52,299 nt of DNA from positions 1 through 52,299 of the forward strand of contig NZ_JAEHOQ010000027.1 in the NCBI RefSeq assembly GCF_016239305.1, in the 5' to 3' direction. Of the stretch, positions 16,993 through 27,534 are shown piece by piece. Position numbers and translations under genes: made by a program. The notes under the pieces were generated by a model. That model was not told the DNA's origin. It saw only the letters and a list, made by a program, of their open reading frames with translations, and did not search any database. Positions within the stretch are counted from its first letter, which is position 1. Every line of letters begins with the position of its first letter. This stretch comes from Proteus vulgaris (lineage in GTDB: Bacteria > Pseudomonadota > Gammaproteobacteria > Enterobacterales > Enterobacteriaceae).

Positions 16993-17616
16993 ATGAAAAA
17001 GATTTGGTTGGTGTTAGCAAGTATGGTGTTGGCATTCGGTGTGTCTGCTGCAGATATTTCTGAAGGAAAACAATATACTAATCTTTCCAAAACTGTCAAT
17101 GCAGCACCGGATGTTGTTGAGTTTTTCTCTTTCTATTGCCCTCATTGTTACCAGTTTTCTGAGGTTTATAAAGTCAATAGCGTTGTTAAAAATAATGCAC
17201 CAGAAAATACCAATATTGTTCGCTATCATGTTGATTTTTTAGGGCCTCTAGGGAAAGATTTAACCCGGTCTTGGGCTGTAGCAATGGCATTAGGCGTTGA
17301 AGATCAAGTTTCTCCTGCTTTATTTAAAGGTATCCAAGAAACTCAATCTATTCGTTCTGTTGATGATATCCGCAATACTTTTATTAATGCTGGCGTTAAA
17401 GGCGAAGACTACGATGCGGCAATGAATAGCTTTGTTGTGAATTCCTTAGTGAGCCAACAACAAAATGCTGTTGCTGATTTCCAAATTAATGGTGTGCCAG
17501 CCATGATCGTTGTTGGTAAATACAAGATGAAAAATGATGGCATTAGCGCTAAATCACCAGAAGAATATGCGAAAACATATTCTAATGTTGTGAATCAATT
17601 ATTTTTAAAAAAATAA
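16993..17616 (+). CDS. dsbA: Thiol:disulphide interchange protein DsbA
   Basis: A 207-aa periplasmic thiol oxidase that introduces disulphide bonds into exported proteins. The signal peptide (MKKIWLVLASMVLAFGVSA, cleavage near residue 19) is followed by the thioredoxin-fold active site FYCPHCYQF with C49 and C52. The cis-Pro loop is seen in NGVPAMIVVG near residue 164. AGGAGA lies ahead of the ATG. E. coli has yihF and yihG between dsbA and polA; here they are absent and a 640-base AT-rich gap follows. Confidence 0.96.
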   Translation: MKKIWLVLASMVLAFGVSAADISEGKQYTNLSKTVNAAPDVVEFFSFYCPHCYQFSEVYKVNSVVKNNAPENTNIVRYHVDFLGPLGKDLTRSWAVAMALGVEDQVSPALFKGIQETQSIRSVDDIRNTFINAGVKGEDYDAAMNSFVVNSLVSQQQNAVADFQINGVPAMIVVGKYKMKNDGISAKSPEEYAKTYSNVVNQLFLKK

Positions 17617-17671
17617 TATAGACTTAATTCTTTCTTATATGGATTAAGTAAAAATATATAGTTTTTATATG

Positions 17672-17708
17672 AAAAATAGCACTCAGCAAATAGAGTGCTA
17701 TTTTTTTT
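17672..17708 (+). terminator. Terminator of the yihD-srkA-dsbA unit
   Basis: The stem AAAAATAGCACTC / GAGTGCTATTTTT runs into eight T residues. Confidence 0.88.
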
Positions 17709-18256
17709 ACTTTCATAAAGTTGTCATAATATAACTATCCACATTAATGAAAAGTGCTTTAATTAATTTATAATATCTTAATAAATTTGCTAAGTGGTTG
17801 ATTTTTTAATTGTGTTAATAAAGTGAAAAGAAAGGTAACTTATTAATATAGAGAGAATTAAAAAACTATTCACAGAGTTATCCACAGGTTACTGCGAGGT
17901 TTGTTAGACAGTTGAAATCTTAATGGAAAAAAGATGACACTAATATGAACGTTAATATTAATGATGAATCAATGACGCTATCCTAAATCGTTTTTAAACA
18001 AAATTGTAAATGTGGTATTTAGTCTTTATTTTTAATTAAGAATAGATTAATAGATATGGTTTTTGATTAAAAATTGCTTTAATTAATATTAAGTTATCAT
18101 TAGCACTTATTTTTTTTCGGTTAAATTCTGCTAACAATAAATAATTGACCCTTTGCGTCGAATTTCCACATTTAAGAACAGGTAATATTCGTCTATTGGG
18201 CTGTGATGTGGCATTCTAGTCATATCAACGAACCTCAGAACAATGATGAACAGATT
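17709..18256. promoter_or_regulatory. AT-rich region upstream of polA with DnaA-box-like sites
   Basis: There is no gene here, where E. coli has yihF/yihG. A consensus DnaA box TTATCCACA is at 17878-17886, a one-mismatch copy CTATCCACA at 17735-17743, and a weaker ATTTCCACA near 18165. The rest is AT-rich, with several TTAATTAA-like stretches. It should contain the polA promoter. Whether DnaA binds here is unknown. Confidence 0.4.
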
Positions 18257-21055
18257 ATGGTCCAGATAGCAGAAAACCCCTTTATCCTTGTAGATGGCTC
18301 CTCATATCTTTATCGCGCCTATCATGCTTTTCCACCGCTAACCAATAGCCAAGGTGAGCCAACTGGTGCGATGTATGGTGTGTTGAACATGTTACGTAGT
18401 CTGATAATACAGTATAAACCAAGTCATGTTGCGGTTGTGTTTGACGCTAAAGGTAAAACATTCCGTGATGAATTGTATGAGGAATATAAATCTAACCGTC
18501 CTCCAATGCCGGATGATTTACGTGAGCAAATAGCGCCTCTACATGAAATGGTACAAGCAATGGGTTTACCCTTATTATCTATTTCAGGTGTGGAAGCAGA
18601 CGATGTTATTGGAACGCTGGCACTAAAAGCAGCTGCTGATGGGCGAGATGTCCTAATAAGTACAGGTGATAAAGATATGGCGCAGTTAGTGACGCCAAAG
18701 ATCACGCTTATTAACACGATGACCAACGTTATTTTAGGCCCCGATGAAGTTAAAGAAAAATATGGTGTGCCCCCTGAACTGATTATTGATTTTCTCGCAT
18801 TAATGGGAGATTCATCAGATAACATTCCTGGTGTACCGGGAGTTGGTGAGAAAACGGCATTAGGGCTTTTACAAGGTATTGGGAGTTTAGACGATATTTA
18901 TCAACAGCTTGATAATATTGCAACGTTGAGTTTTCGTGGGGCTAAAACACTTGGCGCTAAAATGGTAGAGCATGAGAAAGTGGCAAAACTTTCTTATAAG
19001 CTGGCAACGATTAAAACGGATGTTGAACTTGATAAAACGTTTGATGATTTAGTGGTTAATGAGCCAAATTTAGATCAATTATTAGAGATGTTTACACGTT
19101 ATGAATTTAAACGCTGGATAAGTGATCTTCAAAATGGTGGTTGGTTAGCACAACGTAGCACTCATAAAGTTGCTGTGCCTTATACCTCTGAAGTCGAAAA
19201 ATCAAAAGAAGCATCTGTATCGGCTAATTTCCCAGTGATCACACAAGAGAATTATGAGGCGATATTAACGCACGAAAGCTTAGTGCGCTGGGTTGAGCTT
19301 CTTAAAAAAGCCCCCGCATTTGCATTCGATACAGAAACTGACAGCTTAAATAATATTGATGCGCGTTTAATTGGCATGTCGTTTGCGATTGAACCAGGCA
19401 AAGCAGCTTATATCCCGTTACGTCATGAGTATTTAGATGCACCAGACCAACTTCCTGTGGATGATGTTCTGGTGGCATTAAAGCCTATTTTAGAAGATAA
19501 AAATATCTTAAAGATTGGGCAAAACTTGAAATTTGACCGTGGCATTATGGAAAATGAAGGTATCGAATTAAACGGTATCCATTTTGATACGATGTTGGAA
19601 TCTTACGTATTAAATAGTGTCAGTAATCGACATGATATGGATACGCTGGCTGAAAAACATTTAAACCATAAAACTACCACGTTTGAAGAAATTGCGGGTA
19701 AAGGTAAAGGGCAACTAACTTTCAATCAAATTGAGGTTGAACAAGCAACGCTATATGCAGCTGAAGACGCTGATATCACTTTATTACTCCATCAAGCGTT
19801 GTATCCTCAAATAGAAGCTATTGAACCGCTTAAACATGTTTACCGCGATATTGAGATGCCATTAGTCCCTGTGCTTTCTAGAATGGAACGCAAAGGAGTA
19901 TTAATTGATGCTCAAGTTTTAGCAGTCCAATCTCAAGAAATCACACAACGTTTAGCTGAAATTGAAAAAGAGACGTTTGCACTAGCAGGGCAAGAATTTA
20001 ATCTCTCTTCACCTAAACAGTTACAAGAAATCTTATTTGATAAACTGCAACTACCTGTTATCAAGAAAACCCCGAAAGGGGCGCCATCGACTAATGAAGA
20101 AGTATTAGAAGAGTTGGCGCATAGCCATGAGTTACCTCGTTTAATTTTAGAACATCGCGGACTTGCAAAACTAAAATCTACCTATACTGATAAATTACCA
20201 TTAATGGTAAATAGTAAGACAAAGCGTGTACATACTTCTTATCATCAAGCAGTAACAGCAACAGGTCGTTTATCATCAAGGGATCCTAATCTTCAAAATA
20301 TTCCAGTGAGAAATGAAGAAGGACGCCGTATTCGCCAAGCCTTTATTGCACGTGAAGGGTTTAAAATTGTTGCGGCTGACTATTCACAAATTGAATTGCG
20401 GATCATGGCGCATTTATCGCAAGATAAAGGTTTGTTAGATGCTTTTGCTCAAGGTAAAGATATCCACCGTGCAACGGCATCAGAAGTGTTTGGTATACCT
20501 TTAGATGACGTGACCTCTGAACAACGTCGTAGCGCGAAAGCAATCAATTTTGGTCTTATTTATGGCATGAGCGCATTTGGCTTATCTCAACAAATTGGTG
20601 TTGAGAGAAGAGAAGCTCAACGCTATATGGATCTCTATTTTGAGCGTTATCCTGGCGTATTAGATTATATGGAGCGCACACGTAAACAAGCTTCTGAGCA
20701 AGGCTATGTTGAAACGTTAGATGGTCGTCGCCTCTATTTACCTGAAATTAATTCAAAGAATGCAATCCGTCGTAAAGCTTCAGAACGTGAGGCTATTAAT
20801 GCGCCAATGCAAGGCACAGCTGCTGATATCATCAAAAAAGCGATGATTGAAGTAGATAATTGGATTTGCAATGAATGTCCTGACGATGTGCATATGATCA
20901 TGCAAGTACACGATGAGTTGGTGTTTGAAGTGCGAGAGTCTTATTTAGAGAAAGCAAACACCATGATCCACAAATTGATGGAAGGCAGCATGGAATTAGC
21001 TATTCCGTTAAAAGTCGAAGTGGGTGTGGGCGATAATTGGGATGAAGCGCATTAA
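18257..21055 (+). CDS. polA: DNA polymerase I
   Basis: A 932-aa DNA polymerase I (E. coli 928 aa) for Okazaki fragment maturation and repair synthesis. The ATG at 18257 ([20 protein letters not shown]) is chosen by homology; the frame also opens 54 bases upstream. The 5'-3' exonuclease domain spans roughly residues 1-300 ([24 protein letters not shown]). The proofreading domain spans about 325-520, with active-site Asp/Glu in [10 protein letters not shown] and a later AEDADIT. The polymerase domain has motif A ([11 protein letters not shown]), the O-helix region ([16 protein letters not shown]) and motif C (QVHDELVFE). All three activities look intact. Confidence 0.97.
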   Translation: MVQIAENPFILVDGSSYLYRAYHAFPPLTNSQGEPTGAMYGVLNMLRSLIIQYKPSHVAVVFDAKGKTFRDELYEEYKSNRPPMPDDLREQIAPLHEMVQAMGLPLLSISGVEADDVIGTLALKAAADGRDVLISTGDKDMAQLVTPKITLINTMTNVILGPDEVKEKYGVPPELIIDFLALMGDSSDNIPGVPGVGEKTALGLLQGIGSLDDIYQQLDNIATLSFRGAKTLGAKMVEHEKVAKLSYKLATIKTDVELDKTFDDLVVNEPNLDQLLEMFTRYEFKRWISDLQNGGWLAQRSTHKVAVPYTSEVEKSKEASVSANFPVITQENYEAILTHESLVRWVELLKKAPAFAFDTETDSLNNIDARLIGMSFAIEPGKAAYIPLRHEYLDAPDQLPVDDVLVALKPILEDKNILKIGQNLKFDRGIMENEGIELNGIHFDTMLESYVLNSVSNRHDMDTLAEKHLNHKTTTFEEIAGKGKGQLTFNQIEVEQATLYAAEDADITLLLHQALYPQIEAIEPLKHVYRDIEMPLVPVLSRMERKGVLIDAQVLAVQSQEITQRLAEIEKETFALAGQEFNLSSPKQLQEILFDKLQLPVIKKTPKGAPSTNEEVLEELAHSHELPRLILEHRGLAKLKSTYTDKLPLMVNSKTKRVHTSYHQAVTATGRLSSRDPNLQNIPVRNEEGRRIRQAFIAREGFKIVAADYSQIELRIMAHLSQDKGLLDAFAQGKDIHRATASEVFGIPLDDVTSEQRRSAKAINFGLIYGMSAFGLSQQIGVERREAQRYMDLYFERYPGVLDYMERTRKQASEQGYVETLDGRRLYLPEINSKNAIRRKASEREAINAPMQGTAADIIKKAMIEVDNWICNECPDDVHMIMQVHDELVFEVRESYLEKANTMIHKLMEGSMELAIPLKVEVGVGDNWDEAH

Positions 21056-21079
21056 TTTTTAAATATTATTCTTTAATAA

Positions 21080-21103
21080 AAAGGGCACAGAATTGTGCCC
21101 TTT
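21080..21103. terminator. Terminator between polA and the convergent orphan gene
   Basis: AAAGGGCAC paired with GTGCCCTTT, with A- and T-rich flanks, can act in both directions. Confidence 0.75.
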
Positions 21104-21108
21104 CTTGT

Positions 21109-21567
21109 CTATGCCTTAGTGTCAGGAGTAAGCTCTGACTCTTCAAATTCAATAAAATCTTCGTGCAAACCTTGGATTAGCCTGTCTGTTGTGGTGCCAT
21201 TGCCATCAAGTTCCACTAAAGACCAGCCTATGTTGTCATTAACACCATAAAGATAGCCTTCATCAAGCATATTAATTACCCTACCAATAATTGATTTACC
21301 GTAGGAATGGAGTAGTCCCTTAAGTTCTTGTTCATCAAATTGGGATGTTAGTTTTTGATATACTTCGGTGGCTTCATCAGAGTAAATATCCATTTCACTG
21401 ATATTTCCTTCAACATCACGATAGATATCGGTGGATCCTTTTAACACAAGAAAACGTGCAAATTGTGGAATATTTTCTTGTAGTTCACTATTTGCCCATG
21501 ATTTTGGGTTTCTTGCACCGGCTATTTTGAGTTGTTCACATAAATCCATAAATCGACTGTTTTCCAT
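21109..21567 (-). CDS. Unrecognised 152-aa acidic protein
   Basis: I do not recognise this protein. It is 152 aa, acidic, with no signal peptide, membrane segment or Cys-rich site. It opens MENSRFMDLCEQLKIAGARN and has a central IIGRVINMLDEGYLYGVNDN and IGWSLVELDGNGTTT stretch. Only its small acidic soluble form recalls immunity or antitoxin-like proteins, which is weak. TGAGGA precedes the ATG, so translation is likely. It is convergent with polA, lies downstream of the second deformylase gene with a terminator between them, and is absent from the E. coli polA-spf interval, so it is an accessory insertion. Confidence 0.7.
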   Translation of the reverse strand: MENSRFMDLCEQLKIAGARNPKSWANSELQENIPQFARFLVLKGSTDIYRDVEGNISEMDIYSDEATEVYQKLTSQFDEQELKGLLHSYGKSIIGRVINMLDEGYLYGVNDNIGWSLVELDGNGTTTDRLIQGLHEDFIEFEESELTPDTKA

Positions 21568-21662
21568 TTTTCCTCAATTGATGTGCTAATGAGTTTTACA
21601 TTTATTGTATAAGGAATGGTAAGAAAAACAGCGGGAATTTATCTGTATTAAGGTAGAAAAAG

Positions 21663-21692
21663 AAAAGCTCGATGTATTATCGAGCTTTTTTT
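21663..21692 (-). terminator. Terminator between the deformylase paralogue and the orphan gene
   Basis: The AAAAGCTCGAT / ATCGAGCTTTT stem lies immediately downstream of the reverse-strand deformylase gene (T-rich on both ends). Confidence 0.75.
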
Positions 21693-21735
21693 ATGTCAAA
21701 ACTTATCAAAATGTGAAAAAGAGATAAGTGAATAA

Positions 21736-22254
21736 TTAAGCAACTTGTGAATCGATCAGTTTGCTTAATTTCTTCTGTTTTTTCTCAATACGTTGACGTT
21801 TTAACGGAGACAAATGGTCAATAAAGAGTTTGCCATCAAGATGGTCTAACTCATGTTGAATACAGCCTGCAAACAAATCAGAGGCTTCAAGCTCAATTTC
21901 ATTGCCATTTCTATCTAATGCTTTCACCTTTAAGAAGCGGTAACGCTCTGTTGGGGCAAAAGAATCAGGAATAGATAGACACCCATCCATCATATCCATC
22001 ACTTCATCTTCAGTGCTGATAATTTCAGGATTGATTAGGGCAATCGGTTGATCTCGGTTTTCAGAAACATCAATAACAACAATGCGTTTAGATACATTAA
22101 CCTGAGGCGCCGCTAAGCCAATACCTCGTTCTGCGTACATGGTTTCAATCATGTCGTCGATTAATGTGCGTATTTCGTCATCTACTTTTTCCACTGGTAC
22201 TGCAACTCTGCGCAGACGCTCATCGGGAAAACGCAGTAGCGTTAATACAGCCAT
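21736..22254 (-). CDS. Peptide deformylase paralogue with DGCLS motif
   Basis: A 172-aa peptide deformylase, the metalloenzyme that removes the N-formyl group from nascent proteins. Motif 1 GIGLAAPQ is at residues 44-51 and motif 3 QHELDH at 133-138 (metal ligands H134 and H138, catalytic E135). Motif 2, normally EGCLS, reads DGCLS here (C92 kept, Glu changed to Asp at 90). The housekeeping def gene of enterobacteria sits beside fmt; this copy between polA and spf is therefore probably a second enzyme. It retains all metal ligands and should be active. GAGG precedes the ATG. Extra deformylases can lower sensitivity to deformylase inhibitors; that role is only a possibility here. Confidence 0.88.
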   Translation of the reverse strand: MAVLTLLRFPDERLRRVAVPVEKVDDEIRTLIDDMIETMYAERGIGLAAPQVNVSKRIVVIDVSENRDQPIALINPEIISTEDEVMDMMDGCLSIPDSFAPTERYRFLKVKALDRNGNEIELEASDLFAGCIQHELDHLDGKLFIDHLSPLKRQRIEKKQKKLSKLIDSQVA

Positions 22255-22359
22255 GGATACCTCATTTTATCGCTAATTACATATTTACTACGGTCTCGCG
22301 GTAAGCGTATCACAAAATCATTAAGGATAAACCGCACCTTTTGTGTGATTTGTTCTATT

Positions 22360-22387
22360 TTTAATCACATTCATGTAAGTGATTAAA
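22360..22387. repeat. Inverted repeat between the deformylase gene and spf
   Basis: TTTAATCAC and GTGATTAAA form a perfect 9-bp inverted repeat with a 10-base spacer, about 106 bases upstream of the deformylase start and 136 bases before spf. It has no T-run, so a protein-binding site is more likely than a terminator. Confidence 0.4.
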
Positions 22388-22522
22388 GTCTCATAATTAT
22401 GTAATTAAACTACATTTATTTATGATTTGAATACATAAACACATAGCTGAATCGTGTCTGCATGTGAAAAAAAATTACAAAAGGGCTTTTATTAACCAAT
22501 AAAATAGAGTACATTATCTCTC

Positions 22523-22634
22523 GTAGGGTACAGAGGTAAGATGTTCTATCTTTCAGACCTTTTACTTCACGTAATCGGATTTAGCTGAATATTAGCTGCC
22601 CCAGTCGACTTTATTTCGACTGGGGCATTTTTTT
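22523..22634 (+). ncRNA. spf: Spot 42 small RNA
   Basis: This is nearly identical to E. coli Spot 42: it opens GTAGGGTACAGAGGTAAG and ends in a strong terminator hairpin (GCCCCAGTCGA / TCGACTGGGGC followed by T residues), with total length about 112 nt. Spot 42 is an Hfq-dependent sRNA that represses many catabolic genes and is itself repressed by CRP-cAMP. A TACATTATC -10-like element lies at the expected distance upstream. A weak CRP-like sequence (TGTGA then TTACA with off-register spacing) occurs at 22463-22479. Its position between polA and engB matches E. coli. Confidence 0.95.
22541..22588 (+). CDS. spfP: SpfP, 15-aa small protein encoded inside Spot 42
   Basis: Inside Spot 42 an ATG follows an AGAGGTAAG ribosome site and opens a 15-codon frame, MFYLSDLLLHVIGFS, ending in TGA. 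E. coli Spot 42 encodes the corresponding SpfP (ending in GFG), a small protein reported to act on CRP and strengthen catabolite repression. Conservation of frame, start, stop and ribosome site across this distance supports function, although the same bases also serve RNA pairing and could be conserved for that reason. Confidence 0.75.
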   Translation: MFYLSDLLLHVIGFS

Positions 22635-22739
22635 GCCTAAAATTTGCTGAAGTGGTTTGTGCTAGAAGTGAAAGGGGAAAGATGATTTTCCCCTAATCAA
22701 TAAAAGATCAGTCAGTTTTTGGTGGGAAAAAAGAAGATA

Positions 22740-23372
22740 TTAAACGTTATTATCGTTTACAGGCGCTTCTTCTTTGTCTGAATACCATTCATTAAGTGTG
22801 TTACGTAGCTTATCAATACCAATTTTTTTCAATGATGAAAAATATTCGATACGAATATCACCGACTTTACTTGCTAGTGCATCACGTACACTCATTAATT
22901 GTTGTTTACGGGCACCAGATGCCAGCTTATCGGCTTTAGTCAGTAAAACGAGTGTAGGAAGTTCAGACTCAACGGCCCAGTCAATCATTTGCATATCAAG
23001 GTCTTTTAATGGATGACGAATATCCATTAAAATAACCACACCTTTTAAGCACTCTCTTTTTTGTAAGTATTCACCTAAAGAACGTTGCCATTTGCGCTTC
23101 ATTTCTTCAGGAACTTGAGCATAACCGTAGCCTGGTAAATCGACTAAGCGTAAACCCTCTTCAATTTGAAAGAGGTTGATTAATTGAGTACGGCCTGGGG
23201 TTTTACTGGTTCTTGCTAACCCATTTTGTTGGGTTAAGGCATTTAACGCACTGGATTTACCGGCATTAGAGCGACCCGCAAAGGCAATTTCAATCCCTGT
23301 ATCTGGTGGTAAATGGCTGATATCAGGCGCACTGATGATGAAATGTGCTTTTTGGTAATTAAATTGGGCCAT
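22740..23372 (-). CDS. engB: Ribosome biogenesis GTPase EngB (YihA/YsxC)
   Basis: A 210-aa essential GTPase for 50S subunit assembly, the same length as E. coli YihA. The start at 23372 ([20 protein letters not shown]) is chosen by homology; the open frame extends 35 codons upstream without support, although the nearest GAGAGG lies about 12 bases away. G1 is [13 protein letters not shown]3 is [12 protein letters not shown]4 is [11 protein letters not shown]. It is convergent with spf, as in E. coli. The next gene upstream is ppiA rather than the E. coli neighbour, marking a genome rearrangement junction. Confidence 0.95.
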   Translation of the reverse strand: MAQFNYQKAHFIISAPDISHLPPDTGIEIAFAGRSNAGKSSALNALTQQNGLARTSKTPGRTQLINLFQIEEGLRLVDLPGYGYAQVPEEMKRKWQRSLGEYLQKRECLKGVVILMDIRHPLKDLDMQMIDWAVESELPTLVLLTKADKLASGARKQQLMSVRDALASKVGDIRIEYFSSLKKIGIDKLRNTLNEWYSDKEEAPVNDNNV

Positions 23373-23641
23373 TATGGTATAAACCTCTCTGAAATAATGC
23401 GAATTCTCATGCATACTCATTTCAATTCTGCATGAGAAAGAATATCTAAAATATCTATTTGCTCTATTTTGGCGCAATTTAATAACTTATAACAGAGCTT
23501 AAAAATTAAAATTTACTCTGTATGGCGTAATTAGACTTATTAAGCGTAAATAAAGGTAAATGATTGGCACTATTTACCTCAGCGAATTAGAATCGCTGGA
23601 TATTAAGTAAGTTGTAGACTATTAAAGTAAAGGATCCCTGC

Positions 23642-24211
23642 ATGTTAAAACGTTTTCTTGTCACCTTCGTTACCGCTTGCACTTTAACAACAGCGACTTT
23701 TGCAATGGCAACGGGAGAAACCTTCGTTAAATTAGTCACCTCTGAAGGCAATATTGAAATATCACTGGATAATAAAAAAGCTCCAATAACAACGAAAAAT
23801 TTTATTCAGTATGTCGAAGATGGATACTATAACGGCACAACTTTTCATCGTGTTATCCCTGGTTTTATGGTTCAAGGCGGTGGCTTCACAGCTGATTTGC
23901 AACAAAAGCAAACCAGAGCGCCAATTAAGAATGAAGCAGATAATGGGTTACGTAATGTAAAAGGCTCTATTGCCATGGCACGTACTTCAGATAAAGACAG
24001 TGCAACCAGTCAATTCTTTATTAATGTGGCTGATAATGCGTTTTTAGATCATGGCCAACGTGATTTTGGTTATGCCGTATTTGGTAAAGTCGTAAAGGGT
24101 ATGGACGTGGTTGATAAAATTTCACAAGCTCCAACCCGCAATATTGGGCCTTACCAAAATGTGCCAGTAAAAACGGTTACTATTTTATCTGCTGAAGTCG
24201 TAAAAGAATAA
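23642..24211 (+). CDS. ppiA: Periplasmic peptidyl-prolyl cis-trans isomerase A
   Basis: A 189-aa cyclophilin (E. coli PpiA 190 aa). A Sec signal peptide ([23 protein letters not shown], cleavage near residue 23) sends it to the periplasm. The cyclophilin core is clear: [14 protein letters not shown], with the catalytic Arg in FHR, and [21 protein letters not shown] precedes the ATG. The E. coli order is ppiA-fic-pabA; fic is missing here and a terminator plus a short AT-rich gap separates ppiA from pabA. Confidence 0.95.
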   Translation: MLKRFLVTFVTACTLTTATFAMATGETFVKLVTSEGNIEISLDNKKAPITTKNFIQYVEDGYYNGTTFHRVIPGFMVQGGGFTADLQQKQTRAPIKNEADNGLRNVKGSIAMARTSDKDSATSQFFINVADNAFLDHGQRDFGYAVFGKVVKGMDVVDKISQAPTRNIGPYQNVPVKTVTILSAEVVKE

Positions 24212-24266
24212 ATGCATTATTAGGATAGGGTATTTACGTATTCTAATAAGATAAAATGCATATAAA

Positions 24267-24297
24267 CCGGAATGAAAGTATTCATTCCGGGATTTTT
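24267..24297 (+). terminator. Terminator of ppiA
   Basis: A 10-bp perfect stem CCGGAATGAA / TTCATTCCGG with a 4-base loop, then GATTTTT. The following bases up to pabA (24298-24585) contain no gene and probably hold the pabA promoter. Confidence 0.85.
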
Positions 24298-24585
24298 AGT
24301 ACGAAAAAAATATTTTTTATCGTCTGTTTTTTCGTGTGATCTCCTGCAATAAGTATTCATTACACTATTAATCACTGTATTCATCATCAATTACCGTCAT
24401 TATTGTTATTGCGCAATAAATCAGCAGATTTTCTTGCTTACTATTCATATTTTATACCTGTGCTATGATAATCGGCTTTGTTGTACCCAAGTCGGTTAAA
24501 CAACGAGCTATTTTGGCAAATATATACTCGCTTTAAAATAGTAATAAAATAGATAATGATAAGAAAATCAGTCGGATAGGCTAAT

Positions 24586-25161
24586 ATGCTGTTACTTATT
24601 GATAATTACGACTCGTTTACCTACAACCTCTATCAGTATTTCTGTGAATTGGGTGCTGAGGTTGTTGTTAAGCGTAACGATGAGATTGGACTTAAAGAGA
24701 TAGAAAAGATGATGCCAGCACATCTTGTTATCTCGCCAGGACCTTGTACTCCTGATGAAGCAGGGATCTCTCTTGAGGCTATACAGCGGTTTGCCGGTGA
24801 AATTCCTATTCTTGGTGTTTGTCTTGGGCATCAAGCAATAGGGCAAGCTTTTGGTGCATCTGTTATCAGAGCACGAGAAGTTATGCATGGTAAAAATTCA
24901 TTGATACATCATAACCAACAAGGTGTTTTTAAAGGACTTAATCGCCCTTTAAGTGTAACGCGCTATCACTCTTTAGTGATAGATGCTACGACGCTACCTG
25001 TGCCTTTTGAAGTGACGGCATGGAGTCAACATGATGGAAATGTTGATGAAATTATGGGAATTCGCCATCGTACACTTCCAATTGAAGGGGTTCAATTTCA
25101 CCCAGAAAGTATTTTAAGTGAACAAGGGCATGAGTTATTAAATAATTTTCTTAAATATTAA
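24586..25161 (+). CDS. pabA: Aminodeoxychorismate synthase glutamine amidotransferase subunit
   Basis: A 191-aa class I glutamine amidotransferase that supplies ammonia to PabB for 4-amino-4-deoxychorismate, the p-aminobenzoate and folate precursor. The catalytic triad is visible: C79 in [10 protein letters not shown], and His and Glu in QFHPESIL near residues 168-171. The N-terminus [19 protein letters not shown] is typical. Close relatives serve anthranilate synthase (TrpG), but the free-standing form next to argD in the E. coli pabA-argD order supports PabA. Confidence 0.94.
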   Translation: MLLLIDNYDSFTYNLYQYFCELGAEVVVKRNDEIGLKEIEKMMPAHLVISPGPCTPDEAGISLEAIQRFAGEIPILGVCLGHQAIGQAFGASVIRAREVMHGKNSLIHHNQQGVFKGLNRPLSVTRYHSLVIDATTLPVPFEVTAWSQHDGNVDEIMGIRHRTLPIEGVQFHPESILSEQGHELLNNFLKY

Positions 25162-25263
25162 TAGGATAGTATTTAAATAGTGAAATAACGCCTTTTTATA
25201 CAAAACCATATTTGATTTTTTATTCATATTTAGTGATTATATTTTCATATTGAAGATGGATAA

Positions 25264-26493
<1,230 letters not shown>

Positions 26494-26498
26494 TACCC

Positions 26499-26570
26499 AG
26501 TATAAACCCCATCATAAGAATGGGGTTTATACTGATCTCTTGATCAATAGCCCTTTGTATCGGGCTATTG
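26499..26570. terminator. Two hairpins between convergent argD and crp
   Basis: The first is a 14-bp perfect stem (AGTATAAACCCCAT at 26499-26512 and its complement at 26520-26533), without a T-run. The second, CAATAGCCC / GGGCTATTG at 26545-26570, is followed by TTTGTT. Together they can end both argD and crp transcripts. Confidence 0.75.
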
Positions 26571-26589
26571 TTTGTTCAGGCGGGGAAAC

Positions 26590-27222
26590 TTAGCGAGTCC
26601 CGTAAACGACGATCGTTTTACCGTGTGCAGAGATCAGGTTTTGATCTTCTAGCATTTTAAGAATACGGCCTACAGTTTCGCGTGAACAACCAACGATTTG
26701 ACCGATTTCCTGACGTGTAATTTTAATTTGCATGCCATCAGGATGCGTCATAGCATCGGGTTGTTTTGCTAAGTTTAATAAGGTTTGTGCAATACGACCT
26801 GTTACATCAAGGAAAGCAAGGTTACCTACTTTTTCTGATGTGGTTTGTAATCTGTTCGCCATTTGAGCTGATAGGCGCATCAGAATATCAGGGTTAACCT
26901 GAATTAATTGGCGGAATTTTTTATAGGAAATTTCTGCTACTTCACAGGCTGTTTTTGCTCTAACCCATGCACTACGTTCTTGATCTTCTTCAAATAATCC
27001 AAGTTCACCGATGAAATCCCCCTGATTCAGGTAGGAGAGGATCATTTCTTTCCCTTCTTCATCTTTAATAAGAACAGCCACGGAACCTTTAACAATATAA
27101 TAAAGTGTTTCCGCTTTCTCACCTTGGTGGATCAGCGTGCTCTTGGATGGATATTTGTGAATATGGCAGTGTGACAAAAACCATTCAAGAGTCGGGTCTG
27201 TTTGCGGCTTGCCGAGAACCAT
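26590..27222 (-). CDS. crp: cAMP receptor protein CRP
   Basis: A 210-aa global regulator that with cAMP controls catabolic genes. The cyclic-nucleotide domain shows [20 protein letters not shown] with the phosphate-binding Arg and Ser, and the C-terminal helix-turn-helix is [19 protein letters not shown], the same as in E. coli. The end IVVYGTR is also conserved. The ribosome site AGAGGATAACGCG precedes the ATG. It is divergent from yhfA with a 312-base intergenic region that holds an inverted repeat. Confidence 0.98.
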   Translation of the reverse strand: MVLGKPQTDPTLEWFLSHCHIHKYPSKSTLIHQGEKAETLYYIVKGSVAVLIKDEEGKEMILSYLNQGDFIGELGLFEEDQERSAWVRAKTACEVAEISYKKFRQLIQVNPDILMRLSAQMANRLQTTSEKVGNLAFLDVTGRIAQTLLNLAKQPDAMTHPDGMQIKITRQEIGQIVGCSRETVGRILKMLEDQNLISAHGKTIVVYGTR

Positions 27223-27310
27223 TCGCGTTATCCTCTGTACGTTAAATGCAGCCTTTCAAAACGGATAGACTCCCTTTTGATACAGCGTGCTTAAAAATCC
27301 TATCTTGACC

Positions 27311-27342
27311 TATTAACTTCCTGAGAACACGGTAAGTTAATA
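27311..27342. repeat. Inverted repeat in the crp-yhfA intergenic region
   Basis: TATTAACTT and AAGTTAATA are perfect 9-bp arms with a 14-base spacer, 90-120 bases upstream of crp. A TATAAT on the crp strand (27351-27356) would start the transcript just before it, so it may be an operator or a 5' leader hairpin. The rest of 27223-27534 shows no gene. Confidence 0.4.
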
Positions 27343-27534
27343 TGGAGTAGATTATAATAAATGAGAAAATAATGCATTGATCTTAACCACTATCATCAAG
27401 CAGATATTGTTTTTAACACAATTAGTGCATTAAGTCTCGTTTTACGCAGTCAGCATAATAAACCTATTTGCTAATTGCTAGTTGAATTATGAGAATGTAC
27501 TCTTTTAGTTTCTGTCATGTTTAGGGGGAAATAA

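Noticed and set aside
17709-18256. Replication origin upstream of polA
   Set aside because: Too few DnaA boxes, no GATC cluster or 13-mer array, and no mioC/mnmG neighbours.
22463-22479. CRP site upstream of spf
   Set aside because: TGTGA is good but the second half-site is TTACA at a 7-base spacing; too weak to list as a site, although CRP control of spf is expected.
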